The notes: generated by a model from the letters alone, not told the origin. A stretch of DNA of 64,000 nucleotides from Thioclava nitratireducens (GCF_001940525.2 NZ_CP019437.1:656501-720500), one strand, 5' to 3'. Numbered from the stretch's first letter, positions 35,742-45,449 are shown. Numbers and translations are program-made.

Positions 35742-36551
35742 ATGGTCACGCGTGACGCTTCAGTGCCGGGCGCAGCCGATTGGGATCCCGACGCTTATGC
35801 GCGGTTCCGCAATCTGAGGCTGCGTCCGGCACTCGACCTTCTGGCGCGGGTTCCGCATCTGCCAGAGCGCGGCAAGATCATCGATCTGGGCTGCGGCAAT
35901 GGCGCGGTGGCCGAGACGCTGAACCACCAGTACCCCAAGCGCAAGATCGTGGGCGTCGACAATTCCGAGGCGATGCTCAAGCGCGCTGCGGCGACCGGCG
36001 CCTATCATCGCTGCGATCTGGTCGATATTTCCGAATGGACGCCCAACAAGCCGCCGGCGATGATCTTCTCCAACGCTGCGCTGCATTGGCTGCCCGATCA
36101 CGCGAAGCTGTTCCCGCGTCTGGCCGGAGAGCTGCGCGATGGCGGCGTTCTGGCGGTGCAGATGCCCGCCCAGCATGGCGCGCCGTCGCATCGCATCCTG
36201 CGCGACCTGTCGCAGGAGATGTTTCCCGACCGCTTCAACTTCGCTGGCTGGGTGCCGCCCGTGGCCCCGGCGGTGGATTACGCGAAAATGCTCAGCCCCC
36301 TCGGCGAGGTCGACATCTGGCACACCGAATATCTGCAGGAACTGGAGCCCACGCCGGGCGCGCATCCGGTCCGCCGCTTTACGGAAAGCACCGTGATGCG
36401 ACCCTTCCTGCGGCTCTTGGGCGACACTGAAGCGCAGGTTCTCATCGAACGCTATGAAACCGCGCTGGAGACGGTTTATCCTTTGCGGGACGATGGCAGC
36501 GTCTTTTTCCCGTTCCGTCGTCTGTTTGTCGTCTTGTCAAAGAGGGGCTGA
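35742..36551 (+). CDS. tam: Class I SAM methyltransferase, trans-aconitate methyltransferase-like
   Basis: The 269-aa product has the SAM-binding motif IIDLGCGNGAVAETL (about residues 46-60), GVDNSEAMLKRA and NAALHWLPDH. The YARFRNLRLRPALDLLARVP N-terminus is shared with trans-aconitate 2-methyltransferase (Tam). Substrate assignment within this family is uncertain. Its stop overlaps the start of the MOSC gene (TGATG), and it follows ftsH by 18 bp. Confidence 0.8.
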   Translation: MVTRDASVPGAADWDPDAYARFRNLRLRPALDLLARVPHLPERGKIIDLGCGNGAVAETLNHQYPKRKIVGVDNSEAMLKRAAATGAYHRCDLVDISEWTPNKPPAMIFSNAALHWLPDHAKLFPRLAGELRDGGVLAVQMPAQHGAPSHRILRDLSQEMFPDRFNFAGWVPPVAPAVDYAKMLSPLGEVDIWHTEYLQELEPTPGAHPVRRFTESTVMRPFLRLLGDTEAQVLIERYETALETVYPLRDDGSVFFPFRRLFVVLSKRG

Positions 36552-37141
36552 TGGCCGCGCTGAAACCCACGCAATATCAAGGGGAGGTCGTCTGGCTCGG
36601 GCTGGTTACCACCGAGGGACAGCTGACCTCGACCCCGGTCGAAGAGATCGAATTCACCTTCGACGGTCCCGTGGGAGAACTGCATGGCGGACGCACACGT
36701 CCCTCTTGTTCGCGGGTCACAGATCAGCATCCCAAGGGCACCGAGATCGCCAATGTCCGCCAGCTGACGATCCTGTCGGCCGAGGAGCTGGCGGAGACCG
36801 CTTTCGCGATGGGCGTGCCGGAAATCGATCCGTCCTGGGTCGGCGCGACGATCGTGCTGCGCGGCTTGCCGGATCTGACCCATATCCCGCCCTCGGCGCG
36901 GCTTCAGAACGAGACCGGGCTGACCCTCGTCGTCGATATGGAAAACCGCCCCTGCGTCCTGCCGGGCCGGGTGATCGAAGAGCACTATCCAGATAAAGGC
37001 AAGCGCTACAAGCCCGCAGCGCACGGACGGCGCGGCGTCACCGCATGGGTCGAACGTCCGGGCCGGCTGGTGGTCGGTGAGACGCTGCGGCTGCACATCC
37101 CCGATCAGCGCGCCTGGGAGCTGATGGACGAGGTCCGCTGA
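36551..37141 (+). CDS. MOSC domain protein
   Basis: The 196-aa product resembles MOSC (molybdenum cofactor sulfurase C-terminal) proteins: GELHGGRTRPSCSRV with a cysteine, NVRQLTILSAEELAETA, and a C-terminal PGRLVVGETLRLHIP segment. MOSC proteins typically bind a sulfur or molybdenum-cofactor ligand. The reaction of this one is unknown. It overlaps the methyltransferase stop by one base, so the two are co-translated, but no pathway link is visible. Confidence 0.7.
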   Translation: MAALKPTQYQGEVVWLGLVTTEGQLTSTPVEEIEFTFDGPVGELHGGRTRPSCSRVTDQHPKGTEIANVRQLTILSAEELAETAFAMGVPEIDPSWVGATIVLRGLPDLTHIPPSARLQNETGLTLVVDMENRPCVLPGRVIEEHYPDKGKRYKPAAHGRRGVTAWVERPGRLVVGETLRLHIPDQRAWELMDEVR

Positions 37142-37222
37142 GGCGATTTAATCCCGCAACGGTCGCTTCTTTCCCTTTCGCCGCGTCGTCAAATGGTTAC
37201 CCTCCGTCAGCAGGAGGACCAG

Positions 37223-38890
37223 ATGACCAGTGATCTCGATATTGCCCGTGCCGCCACGCTGCGCCCGATGCCGGAAATCGCAGCGAAACTGGACATTCCT
37301 GAAGACGCCCTGATCCCCTATGGTCGCGACAAGGCGAAGCTGGAGGCGGAGTTCGTCGCTGGGCTGGATGGGCGCGAAACCGGCAAGCTGATCCTCGTCA
37401 CAGCGATCTCGCCGACCCCCGCGGGCGAGGGCAAGACGACGACGACCGTGGGCTTGGGCGACGGGCTGTCCCGGATCGGAAAGCGCGCCGCGATCTGCCT
37501 GCGCGAAGCGTCGCTCGGCCCGAATTTCGGGATGAAAGGTGGGGCCGCGGGGGGCGGTTACGCTCAGGTCGTGCCGATGGAGTCGATGAACCTCCATTTC
37601 ACTGGCGATTTCCACGCGGTCGGCGCGGCGCATAACCTGCTCGCGGCGATGATCGACAATCACATCCATTGGGGCAACGCGCTCGAGATCGACGCGCGCC
37701 GGATAACGTGGCGGCGTGTGCTCGACATGAACGACCGGGCGCTGCGCGACATCGTCGTCAGCCTCGGCGGCGTCTCGAACGGCTTCCCACGCCAGACCGG
37801 CTTCGACATCACCGTCGCCTCCGAGGTCATGGCCTGCCTCTGCCTGAGCCGCGACCTGACGGATTTGCAGGAGAGGCTCGGTCGGATCGTCGTGGCCTAT
37901 CGGCGCGACCGCTCGCCGGTGACCTGCGCCGAGATCGGAGCCGACGGCGCGATGGCGGTGCTGTTGAAAGAGGCGCTGCAGCCCAATCTCGTGCAGACGC
38001 TGGAGGGCACTCCCGCTTTCGTCCATGGCGGGCCCTTCGCCAATATCGCGCATGGCTGCAACTCGGTGATCGCGACGCAAAGCGCGCTGAAGCTGGCCGA
38101 TTACGTCGTGACCGAAGCGGGGTTCGGCGCCGATCTGGGTGCTGAGAAATTCTTCGACATCAAATGCCGTAAGGCCGGACTGACGCCGAGTGCTGCTGTG
38201 GTCGTGGCGACGGTTAGGGCGCTGAAGATGAATGGCGGTGTCGCTAAAGCGGATCTTGGCGCGGAGGATGTTGCCGCGGTCGAGGCGGGCTGCGCTAATC
38301 TCAACCGTCACATCGCGAATATGAAGAAATTCGGCGTACCGGTCGTGGTCGCGATCAACCGCTTCACCGCCGATACCGAGGACGAGATCGCAGCGGTGCG
38401 CGCCGCCGCCGAGGCGCAGGGCGTGGAGGCGGTTCTATGCACACACTGGTCGGAAGGCGGCGCCGGAGCCGAGGCGCTGGCCGAGAAGATCGTCGCGCTT
38501 ACCGAGCGCCCTTCGCAATTCGCGCCGCTCTATCCCGATGACATGCCGCTGATCGAGAAGATCGAGACCATTGCCACGCGCATCTACCACGCGAGCGACG
38601 TCTATGCCGATCAGAAGATTCTCAACCAGCTGCGCGATTGGGAAGCCGCGGGCTATGGAAACCTGCCGATCTGCGTGGCCAAGACGCAGTATTCCTTCAG
38701 CGCGGACCCGACGCTGCGCGGGGCGCCCTCGGGCCATACGCTGCCGATCCGCGAGGTGAGGCTCTCGGCCGGGGCGGGGTTCGTCGTGGTGATCTGCGGT
38801 GAAATCATGACCATGCCGGGCCTCCCCCGGCACCCGGCTGCGGAGACGATCGGCCTCGATGCCGACTGCCGCATCACGGGTTTGTTCTAG
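37223..38890 (+). CDS. fhs: Formate-tetrahydrofolate ligase
   Basis: The enzyme makes 10-formyl-THF from formate and ATP. The 555-aa product has the P-loop [16 protein letters not shown] (about residues 65-80), [24 protein letters not shown] and the C-terminal [13 protein letters not shown] segment. AGGAGGA precedes the ATG at 37223. It opens a one-carbon folate group with two folD genes downstream. No tetrahydrofolate riboswitch-like structure was recognised in the 80-bp leader. Confidence 0.96.
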   Translation: MTSDLDIARAATLRPMPEIAAKLDIPEDALIPYGRDKAKLEAEFVAGLDGRETGKLILVTAISPTPAGEGKTTTTVGLGDGLSRIGKRAAICLREASLGPNFGMKGGAAGGGYAQVVPMESMNLHFTGDFHAVGAAHNLLAAMIDNHIHWGNALEIDARRITWRRVLDMNDRALRDIVVSLGGVSNGFPRQTGFDITVASEVMACLCLSRDLTDLQERLGRIVVAYRRDRSPVTCAEIGADGAMAVLLKEALQPNLVQTLEGTPAFVHGGPFANIAHGCNSVIATQSALKLADYVVTEAGFGADLGAEKFFDIKCRKAGLTPSAAVVVATVRALKMNGGVAKADLGAEDVAAVEAGCANLNRHIANMKKFGVPVVVAINRFTADTEDEIAAVRAAAEAQGVEAVLCTHWSEGGAGAEALAEKIVALTERPSQFAPLYPDDMPLIEKIETIATRIYHASDVYADQKILNQLRDWEAAGYGNLPICVAKTQYSFSADPTLRGAPSGHTLPIREVRLSAGAGFVVVICGEIMTMPGLPRHPAAETIGLDADCRITGLF

Positions 38891-38957
38891 GCGCGCGGTC
38901 TTGAGCTTGTTGGGCCAAGCTGCGATAGGGGGCGCAAGTGTTCCGGGAGCCTTGTCG

Positions 38958-39278
38958 ATGAAAACCCCGTCCGAACTACACTCGATGGAAGAGCTGCGCG
39001 TCGCGATCGATGCGCTCGACCGGGAGCTGGTCGAAATGCTCGCCGCGCGCACCCGGCTGATCGCCCGTGCGGCGGAACTCAAACAGGAAAATGGCTGGCC
39101 TGCACGCATCCCCGACCGGGTCGAGGACGTGGTCTCGAAGGTGCGCGCCGCAGCGGAGCCTGCCGGGCTCGATCCCGATCTCGCCGACCGCCTCTGGCGC
39201 GAGATGATCGAGCATTTCATCGGGCAGGAAGAACAGGTTCTGGGCAAGGGAGATCCCGATGAGCGCCACGATCATTGA
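38958..39278 (+). CDS. Chorismate mutase, AroQ class
   Basis: The 106-aa product is a single AroQ domain: EELRVAIDALDRELVEMLAARTRL, AAELKQENGWPARIPDRVEDVV and LADRLWREMIEHFIGQE. It could make prephenate or act as an isochorismate-pyruvate lyase-like enzyme. The ATG at 38958 has GGGAG 8 bp upstream. It sits 67 bp after fhs, and its end overlaps folD1 by 20 bp, so it is co-transcribed with the folate genes. That linkage is unexpected for the family. Confidence 0.85.
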   Translation: MKTPSELHSMEELRVAIDALDRELVEMLAARTRLIARAAELKQENGWPARIPDRVEDVVSKVRAAAEPAGLDPDLADRLWREMIEHFIGQEEQVLGKGDPDERHDH

Positions 39279-40137
39279 CGGCAAGGCGTTTGCGCAGGGC
39301 AAGCTGGACGAGACCTATGCCGAGGCGCAGCGGCTCTCGGAGGCAGGCTGGGCGCCGTGCCTCGTCTCGATCTCGGTAGGTGACGTCGCCGCCGCCGAAC
39401 TCTATGTGCGCAACCAGAGGAAATATGCCGAGAAAGCCGGCGTGGCCTTCGAGGTGCGCAACTACCCCGAGACGATCAGCCTCGAACAGCTTCAGGGCGT
39501 GCTGGCCGGGCTGAACGCCGATCCGCGCGTCAACGGCATCATCATCCAGCGCCCGCTGCCCGCACATATCCCGGTCAAGGCGCTGCAAAAGGCGGTGCAT
39601 CCGCTCAAGGATGTGGAGGGGATGCATCCGTCCTCGATCGGCAACATCGTCTATAACGAGCTGGAACTGGGCCCCTGCACCGCCGTCGCTGCGGTTGAGA
39701 TCCTGAAATCCCTGCCGCTCCAGACCGAAGGGCTCAATGTCTGCGTGATCGGCCACTCCGAGATCGTGGGCAAGCCGATCGCCTTCCTGATGATGGGGCT
39801 CGGCGCCACCGTCACGGTGTGTCACCACATGACGCGGCAGGTCTCGGTGCATTCGCGCGCCGCAGACGCCGTTTTCGTCGCTGTGGGAAAGCCGGGGCTG
39901 GTGCACGGCGAAATGCTCAAGCCCGGCGCGGCCCTGATCGATATCGGCATCAACCGGGTCGAGGGGCGCGCCGTGGGCGACGCCGATTTCGACAGCTGCG
40001 CCGAGGTGGCGGGCTGGATCACGCCCGTCCCAGGCGGGGTGGGGCCGGTCACGGTCTCGACGCTGATGAACAACGCGGTCCGCGCGACCCGCATGCAGAT
40101 GGACCATTACCGCGCGACCTTCGCGGCGGCGGAGTGA
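39259..40137 (+). CDS. folD: FolD paralog lacking the catalytic lysine (probable dehydrogenase only)
   Basis: FolD normally oxidises 5,10-methylene-THF and hydrolyses the methenyl product. The 292-aa product keeps the fold and NADP site ([53 protein letters not shown]). The catalytic position, four residues after the active-site tyrosine (Y49), is Gln53, where lysine is usual, and the usual DVDG motif reads DVEG (Glu120). The glutamine in the IIIQRPLP motif is kept. Mutants of human FolD-type enzymes with this lysine changed to glutamine are known to lose cyclohydrolase but keep dehydrogenase activity. The same is inferred here, though a different substrate is also possible. Confidence 0.85.
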   Translation: MSATIIDGKAFAQGKLDETYAEAQRLSEAGWAPCLVSISVGDVAAAELYVRNQRKYAEKAGVAFEVRNYPETISLEQLQGVLAGLNADPRVNGIIIQRPLPAHIPVKALQKAVHPLKDVEGMHPSSIGNIVYNELELGPCTAVAAVEILKSLPLQTEGLNVCVIGHSEIVGKPIAFLMMGLGATVTVCHHMTRQVSVHSRAADAVFVAVGKPGLVHGEMLKPGAALIDIGINRVEGRAVGDADFDSCAEVAGWITPVPGGVGPVTVSTLMNNAVRATRMQMDHYRATFAAAE

Positions 40138-40149
40138 CGGAGGAATGAA

Positions 40150-41052
40150 ATGACGGCGACGATCATCGACGGGAAGGCCTTCGCAGCGAGCGTGCGCGAG
40201 AAGGTGGCCGAGCATGTCACCCGGCTGCAGGAGGAACACGGCATCACGCCGGGCCTCGCGGTGGTTCTGGTGGGCGAAGACCCGGCCAGTCAGGTCTATG
40301 TCCGAAACAAGGGCAAGCAGACCCTTGAAGCCGGGATGAACTCCTACGAGCACAAGCTGCCCGTCGAGACCTCCGAGGCCGATCTGCTTGCGCTGGTCGA
40401 GAAGCTGAACGCCGATCCGGCGGTGCATGGCATCCTCGTGCAGCTACCGCTGCCCGATCACATCGACGAGGAGAAGGTGATCAATTCGATCACCCCCGCG
40501 AAGGATGTCGACGGCTTCCATATCCTCAATGTGGGCCTTCTCGGCACCGGGCAGAAATCGATGGTACCCTGCACGCCGCTGGGCTGCCTGATGATGCTGC
40601 GCGATCAACTGGGTAGCCTCTCGGGGCTGAACGCCGTCGTGGTGGGGCGCTCCAACATCGTCGGCAAGCCGATGGCGCAACTGCTGCTGCGCGACAGCTG
40701 CACCGTCACCATCGCGCATAGCCGCACCAAGAACCTCGCGGATGTCTGTCGCGGCGCCGATATCCTTGTCGCGGCCGTGGGCCGTCCACGCATGATCCCG
40801 GGCGACTGGGTGAAGCCTGGCGCGACCGTGATCGATGTCGGCATAAACCGGATCGACGCGCCCGAGAAGGGCGAGGGCAAGACGCGGCTGGTCGGCGATG
40901 TCGATTTCGACAGCGCCAAGGAGGTCGCCGGCGCGATCACCCCGGTGCCAGGCGGCGTCGGGCCGATGACCATCGCCTGCCTGCTGGCCAACACGGTCAC
41001 TGCCTGCTGCCGCGCGAACAATCTGCCCGAACCCGAGGGTTTGACTGCCTGA
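40150..41052 (+). CDS. folD: Bifunctional methylene-THF dehydrogenase/cyclohydrolase FolD
   Basis: The 300-aa product has all canonical FolD residues: [10 protein letters not shown] with Lys54 four after Tyr50, Gln98 in VQLPLP, and Asp121 in KDVDGF. The NADP-binding segment is [17 protein letters not shown]. It starts 12 bp after the first folD with a GGAGG ribosome-binding site. The two neighbours are clear paralogs with different active sites, so this one is the likely full bifunctional enzyme. Confidence 0.95.
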   Translation: MTATIIDGKAFAASVREKVAEHVTRLQEEHGITPGLAVVLVGEDPASQVYVRNKGKQTLEAGMNSYEHKLPVETSEADLLALVEKLNADPAVHGILVQLPLPDHIDEEKVINSITPAKDVDGFHILNVGLLGTGQKSMVPCTPLGCLMMLRDQLGSLSGLNAVVVGRSNIVGKPMAQLLLRDSCTVTIAHSRTKNLADVCRGADILVAAVGRPRMIPGDWVKPGATVIDVGINRIDAPEKGEGKTRLVGDVDFDSAKEVAGAITPVPGGVGPMTIACLLANTVTACCRANNLPEPEGLTA

Positions 41053-41159
41053 CGAAAGTAGGTAAGGATTTCCGCAGGTTGGACAGGAGAAAACGGCCTT
41101 TGCCGTTGTCGGACCTGTGATGCTTGCGTTACCCAAGCGTCAATTGAGGCGTGGCGGCT

Positions 41160-42014
41160 ATGGCAGGATTCTGGAAGACATATTGGCGGGCGTTGAAGAT
41201 TCCGGCTCTGCCGGTGATCTGGATCGTCGCATCGCTTTTCGGCGTCGCCGCCGGTCCGTTCAACTCTCTCGAATCCATGTCCTTCGGCGCACGCTTGGTT
41301 TTCTGGCCGACCAGTATCGCCGTGGGCATTCTGATAGGCGCGGCAATCCGCATTTTCGTGCGGCGCAAGTTGGGTTTACGCTGTTTCCGATACGAGGCTC
41401 CGACCCTCGCGGGTCTCTCGGCTCTCGTGCTGACCGCGCCGCTTTACCTGCTCGTCCTGCTGCTTGCGGAGAAGCCGAATTTCGGCGGGTTCGAGATATT
41501 CCACATGGCCGCATACATCTTTGGCCTCTCGATGGCGGGATCGATCCTGCGGCACTGGATGGCGCCCGAGTAGGGGCGCCGGACGCGGTCGCGTGAGATC
41601 CATGCCGCTGCCTATACGACAGAAGCGCCAAGCGGGGCCGATCCGTCCGCCGAGAAAGCTCTGACACGGCCCGCGCCACGTCTGCTCTATCGGCTCGAGC
41701 CGGACTTGCGCGCGCCGTTGATCCGGCTTGCGGTGAATGACCACTATGTCGACGTGGTCACCGAGGCCGGGCAGACCAGTCTGCTGATCCGGCTTGCCGA
41801 TGCGATCGCCGAGACCGAGGGCGCGCCAGGCCTGCAGGTCCATCGCTCGCATTGGGTGGCGCGCGAAGCGGTGCGCGCGATGCGCAAGGAGAAGGGGCGG
41901 GTCTTTCTGGAGATGTCCGACGGCGAAGAGGTGCCTGTCTCGCGCACCTACCAGCCGCGCGTCGAGGCTGCGGGCTTCCCGCCTTCCGGAGCGGAGCGGA
42001 TGGCCGCGCAGTAG
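41160..42014 (+). pseudogene. LytTR-type membrane regulator interrupted by an in-frame TAG
   Basis: One reading frame contains an N-terminal half with four hydrophobic segments (residues ~10-125, ending RHWMAPE), an in-frame TAG at 41571-41573, about 45 further open codons and then a LytTR DNA-binding domain (LAVNDHYVDVVTE, VHRSHWVAREAV, VPVSRTY). Rhodobacteraceae encode single proteins of this two-part plan. The second part has no ribosome-binding site, so the stop appears to break one gene. ATG 41160 is chosen for the 5' part, with GAGG 10 bp upstream. A sequencing error or stop read-through are alternatives. Confidence 0.75.
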
Positions 42015-42019
42015 CGCCG

Positions 42020-43330
42020 TCAGTGGACGATCACCTCGTCTTTCACGAACATGTTGTCCCAGGCGCGATCCACCAGCTCCGGTGTCATCTGATAGGGGAT
42101 GCCCTCGAATTCGCAGATCGAGATCATCTGGTCGATCAAGAAGATCGGCTGATAATTGGCGTAGACATTGTCGATGGTGGGATATTTCACCTTGAGCAGG
42201 TGCAGCAGCGCTTTCTCATCCAGTGGCATCTGCCGCTTCTTCGCCACCATCTGGAAGATCTTGAGATAGTCGGATTGGTTCGGCCCGTCGATCTTGATCT
42301 TGAAGAAGATACGACGCAGCGCCGCCTTGTCGAAGATATCGTTCGGGTGGAAGTTGGTCGAGAAGATCACCAGCGTGTCGAAGGGCACCTCGAACTTCTC
42401 GCCCGACTGAAGCGAGAGGATATCGCGGTTCTCTTCCAGCGGCACGATCCAGCGGTTCACCAGCTTCTGCGGCGGCTCTGCCTGACGGCCAAGGTCGTCC
42501 ACGATGAAGACGCCGCCCGCCGATTTGAACTGCAGCGGCGCGGTATAGGTGCGCGCGGTCGCGTTGTATTTCAGATCGAGCATGTCGAGCGACAGTTCAC
42601 CACCGGTAATCACGGTCGGGCGCTCGCAATAGACGTAGCGCTGATCGAACTGCATCCCGCGCTTGCGCAGGGCGGTGGGATCGTCCTCCTCGACGGGGAC
42701 GGGGGTATGTACGATAGGGTCGTAGACGGTGATGATCTGACCGGCATATTCGACGGCGCGAGGAATGAAGATATTGTCGCCGATCGCGTCGCGGATACCG
42801 TTCGAGATCGAGGATTTGCCATTGCCGGGGGGACCGTACATCAGGATCGAGCGCCCCGAGGAGACCGCCGGACCAAGTTGGCCGATCAGGTCGGGCGGCA
42901 GGATCAGGTGGCCCATCGCGCCCAGAAGCTGCTGGCGGGTCAGCTGGATGTTGCGGATCGACTGGCGCTTGACCTGCTCGCGATAGATCGTCAGCGGGAC
43001 AGGCATCGCGCCGTAATATTCCGACTGTGCGAGCGCATCGAGCGCGCGGGCCTTGCCGCTATCGGACAGCTGGAATCCCATCTCGCCGCCGGAATTGGCG
43101 TGCAGCGTGCCCATCGCCTCCAGCAGACCGTGCTTGCGGCACATGTCGATCAATTCCTGCACCATGGTAATCGGCAGGCAGACCAGCTTCGACAGCGCGG
43201 AGGCCGTGTCCGTATTGGTGCGGAACATCGTCTTCAGGAGGATGTCGCGCATCACCACGACATTTAGCCCCGTTTCCTCCAGCGCGCGCGGCGGGACAGG
43301 GGCGATGACATTCGCGGTCATCATGTTCAT
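42020..43330 (-). CDS. AAA+ ATPase linked to the tad pilus locus
   Basis: The 436-aa product has a helical N-terminal region, a winged-helix-like section (LVCLPITMVQELIDMCRKHGLL) and an ATPase domain with Walker A YGPPGNGKSSIS (about residues 165-176) and Walker B-like GVFIVDDLGRQ. Arginine-rich TNFHPNDIFDKAALRRIFFK follows. The start ATG at 43330 is preferred because AGAGG lies 9 bp upstream. Earlier in-frame starts lack that spacing. It is the last gene of the leftward tad series, but its role in pilus assembly is inferred from position only. Confidence 0.7.
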   Translation of the reverse strand: MNMMTANVIAPVPPRALEETGLNVVVMRDILLKTMFRTNTDTASALSKLVCLPITMVQELIDMCRKHGLLEAMGTLHANSGGEMGFQLSDSGKARALDALAQSEYYGAMPVPLTIYREQVKRQSIRNIQLTRQQLLGAMGHLILPPDLIGQLGPAVSSGRSILMYGPPGNGKSSISNGIRDAIGDNIFIPRAVEYAGQIITVYDPIVHTPVPVEEDDPTALRKRGMQFDQRYVYCERPTVITGGELSLDMLDLKYNATARTYTAPLQFKSAGGVFIVDDLGRQAEPPQKLVNRWIVPLEENRDILSLQSGEKFEVPFDTLVIFSTNFHPNDIFDKAALRRIFFKIKIDGPNQSDYLKIFQMVAKKRQMPLDEKALLHLLKVKYPTIDNVYANYQPIFLIDQMISICEFEGIPYQMTPELVDRAWDNMFVKDEVIVH

Positions 43331-43470
43331 CTGGCGCATCCTCTCGGCTATACGTCCCGTCTGATCGAAAACGGGGCGAAGATCGGTCCGGGCCAATCTT
43401 GCTGGCGATTGTGGCCAAAAGTTGGAAAAACAGGGTAATCGTCGCGATACCTGATCGGCGGGCCGAACAA

Positions 43471-43971
43471 TCAGCCGAGGGCCGCGAGCAGCAGATACGC
43501 CCAGAGCGTGCCGACCAGCGCCAAGCCCATCGGGAAGTCCTTGCGCTTCCAGCTGACCCAGTCGGGGGTCGCGTTCACCACTGCCGGGATTGCACGAAAG
43601 ATGCGATGCGCAGCGAAGGCGGCCAACAGGAAGGCGCAGAGCAGGAACATCGTCAGTTGCACGTCGAACAGGTCATGCGAGAAGAATGGCGCGGCGACGG
43701 CGGCGAATTTCGCGTCTCCCGCGCCGAAATGCGCGATCTGGTTCAGGATATAGCCGATCGCGAAGACGACGAGCGCATGGGTCCAACGCCATCCATAGAC
43801 GTCGAGCGGCAGCAGGAGCGGCCCCGCCACCGCAAAGATCAACAGCAGCGCCAGTACCGCCTTGTTGCGGATCTTCATGTATTTGAGGTCGGTAAAGACC
43901 ACCCAGGCGCAAACCGGGGTGATCAGCACCAGAAAGATCAGCGCCGACAGAGGCGGAGCAAGACCGAGCAT
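43471..43971 (-). CDS. cpaA: Prepilin peptidase CpaA (TadV)
   Basis: CpaA cleaves Flp-type prepilins. The 166-aa membrane protein has the two aspartates of the family: one in FTDLKYMKIRN and one in the GAGDAKF motif (the GxGD signature). It has about four to five hydrophobic segments. It begins 4 bp before the TPR lipoprotein stop in operon order and lies 140 bp upstream of the ATPase gene. Confidence 0.9.
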   Translation of the reverse strand: MLGLAPPLSALIFLVLITPVCAWVVFTDLKYMKIRNKAVLALLLIFAVAGPLLLPLDVYGWRWTHALVVFAIGYILNQIAHFGAGDAKFAAVAAPFFSHDLFDVQLTMFLLCAFLLAAFAAHRIFRAIPAVVNATPDWVSWKRKDFPMGLALVGTLWAYLLLAALG

Positions 43972-43975
43972 TCCG

Positions 43976-44848
43976 TCAGCCCTTCAGCGCGCTCGAGGAT
44001 CCCTGATCGAGCGCCTTCAGCGCCCGGTCGGCCTCCGCGAAATATTGCGGATTGGTGTCGATCGCGTCTTGCAGAAGCGTCTTGCCGATATTGACGTCGC
44101 CGCGCTTCACCGCCGCGAGACCCGCCGTATAGAGCAATTGCGCCCTCTCGGTCTGGGTCATGTCGATCACGGGCAGGTCGTATTTGCCTTGGCTCGCACG
44201 GGCGAGTACGAGGTTGTTCTTCGTGGTGAAGCGCGTCGGGTCGTAGGTGAGCGCTTCCTTGAACAGTTTCTCGGCCCCCGCCGCATCGCCGCGGCTGAGC
44301 TTGGAAAAGCCCCAGTTGTTGTAGATGCCCGCGGGCTTCGTGGTCAGGCCCGCCGCGGTCTCGTAGAAGCTGTCGGCCTTCTTCCACTTTTTCTCGCTAT
44401 CGGCGACCATCGCCTCAAGCCGGTAGCGGTCGTAGGTCTCGTGGGTCGGCGGCACGGTGTCCAGCGTCGCCTTCGCTCCGGACCAGTCATTGGAGCGGAT
44501 CTGCGCCTCGGCCATCGACACGCGGTCGTCATTGGTCGCGCCCGGCATGGCGATGACCTCCTGCCAGACCTTCACGGCCTGCACCGGCTTCTGAGCGCGC
44601 ACGAGCGATTTCGCGAGGCCGCGCTTGGCGTCGATCCGGTCGGGGTGGTCGTTGGACAGCCGGGTGAAATAGGTTACGGCCTCGTTCGGGTCGGCGACCG
44701 TCAGCATGATGTCGGTGAGGTTGGTCTCGTCGACGGCATTCACGCTTTTCATCGCGCGCGCGACTTCGGCGTCGCTGTTATTGCCCATACAGCCAGAGAG
44801 AGTCATCGCACAGCCAGCCAAGGCTGCCAGAAAGATCGGGTGGCGCAT
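43976..44848 (-). CDS. TPR lipoprotein of the tad locus (second TadD-like)
   Basis: The 290-aa product has a lipoprotein signal (LSGC at about residue 20), and about four TPR-like repeats (GLAKSLVRAQKPVQAVKVWQEV, FSKLSRGDAAGAEKLFKEAL, YTAGLAAVKRGDVNIGKTLL). AAGGACGCAGG precedes the ATG. It lies between a shorter TadD-like gene and cpaA. TadD-type proteins help target the secretin, so two copies suggest divided roles. Confidence 0.75.
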   Translation of the reverse strand: MRHPIFLAALAGCAMTLSGCMGNNSDAEVARAMKSVNAVDETNLTDIMLTVADPNEAVTYFTRLSNDHPDRIDAKRGLAKSLVRAQKPVQAVKVWQEVIAMPGATNDDRVSMAEAQIRSNDWSGAKATLDTVPPTHETYDRYRLEAMVADSEKKWKKADSFYETAAGLTTKPAGIYNNWGFSKLSRGDAAGAEKLFKEALTYDPTRFTTKNNLVLARASQGKYDLPVIDMTQTERAQLLYTAGLAAVKRGDVNIGKTLLQDAIDTNPQYFAEADRALKALDQGSSSALKG

Positions 44849-44875
44849 GTTACCTGCGTCCTTTTTGCTCGAGCC

Positions 44876-45445
44876 TCAGTGCTTCGTCAGCAGCAGGTAG
44901 TCACCGACCCCTTTCCTGACGAGCGTGAACTGCTTGTCCTGTGGCGCAGCGTAACCCGGCTCCTCGATTTTTGCGAGCGCCCGCGTGAGGTTTTGCTTGA
45001 TCGCGTCCGATTGGCCACTGTCCAGCGCGAAGGCCAGTTTGAAGACGCGGGCGGCTTCGGCGTATTTGCCGCGCTCCATCAGAACGACGCCGAGGTTGTT
45101 CCACGCCGGCACGAAGGTCCGATCGGCTTCGGTCGCCCGGCGCAGCATCTGTTCCGCCTGGTTGAGACGCCCGAGCTTCAGGTCGGCCGAGCCCACGCCC
45201 GAGAGGATTTCCGCCGTGGCGCCATGCTGGCCTGCCGCGCGGTAATAGGCTTTCAGGGCAAGCTCGTATTCACCCGCTTCCATCAGCCGGTGGCCGACCA
45301 GAAGCCCGTCGACCGCCTCCGCTCCGGGGTTGGTGCCGGGGGCGAAAGCGCCCCGTTTCTCAGCCGAAAGGCCGCCCGGGTTGCAGGCGGCCAGTGCGGT
45401 TACTGTCAGCGCGGCCAGTATCAGGCCGCGGCGCTTCGGGATCAT
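44876..45445 (-). CDS. tadD: TadD-like TPR lipoprotein
   Basis: The 189-aa product has a lipobox (ALAAC near residue 21) and two or three TPR repeats (HRLMEAGEYELALKAYYRAAG, ADLKLGRLNQAEQMLRRATEA, LGVVLMERGKYAEAARVFKLA). It starts 4 bp after the tadC stop in operon order. TadD proteins are outer-membrane lipoproteins that assist assembly of the tad secretin. Confidence 0.8.
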   Translation of the reverse strand: MIPKRRGLILAALTVTALAACNPGGLSAEKRGAFAPGTNPGAEAVDGLLVGHRLMEAGEYELALKAYYRAAGQHGATAEILSGVGSADLKLGRLNQAEQMLRRATEADRTFVPAWNNLGVVLMERGKYAEAARVFKLAFALDSGQSDAIKQNLTRALAKIEEPGYAAPQDKQFTLVRKGVGDYLLLTKH

Positions 45446-45449
45446 GCCG

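Noticed and set aside
37142..37222. Tetrahydrofolate riboswitch in the fhs leader
   Set aside because: The leader is only 80 bp and shows no paired structure that I can recognise. A covariance-model search would be decisive.
41706..42014. LytTR domain as an independent small gene
   Set aside because: No ribosome-binding site lies before it, and the frame is continuous with the membrane half except for one TAG, so a broken single gene is the simpler reading.
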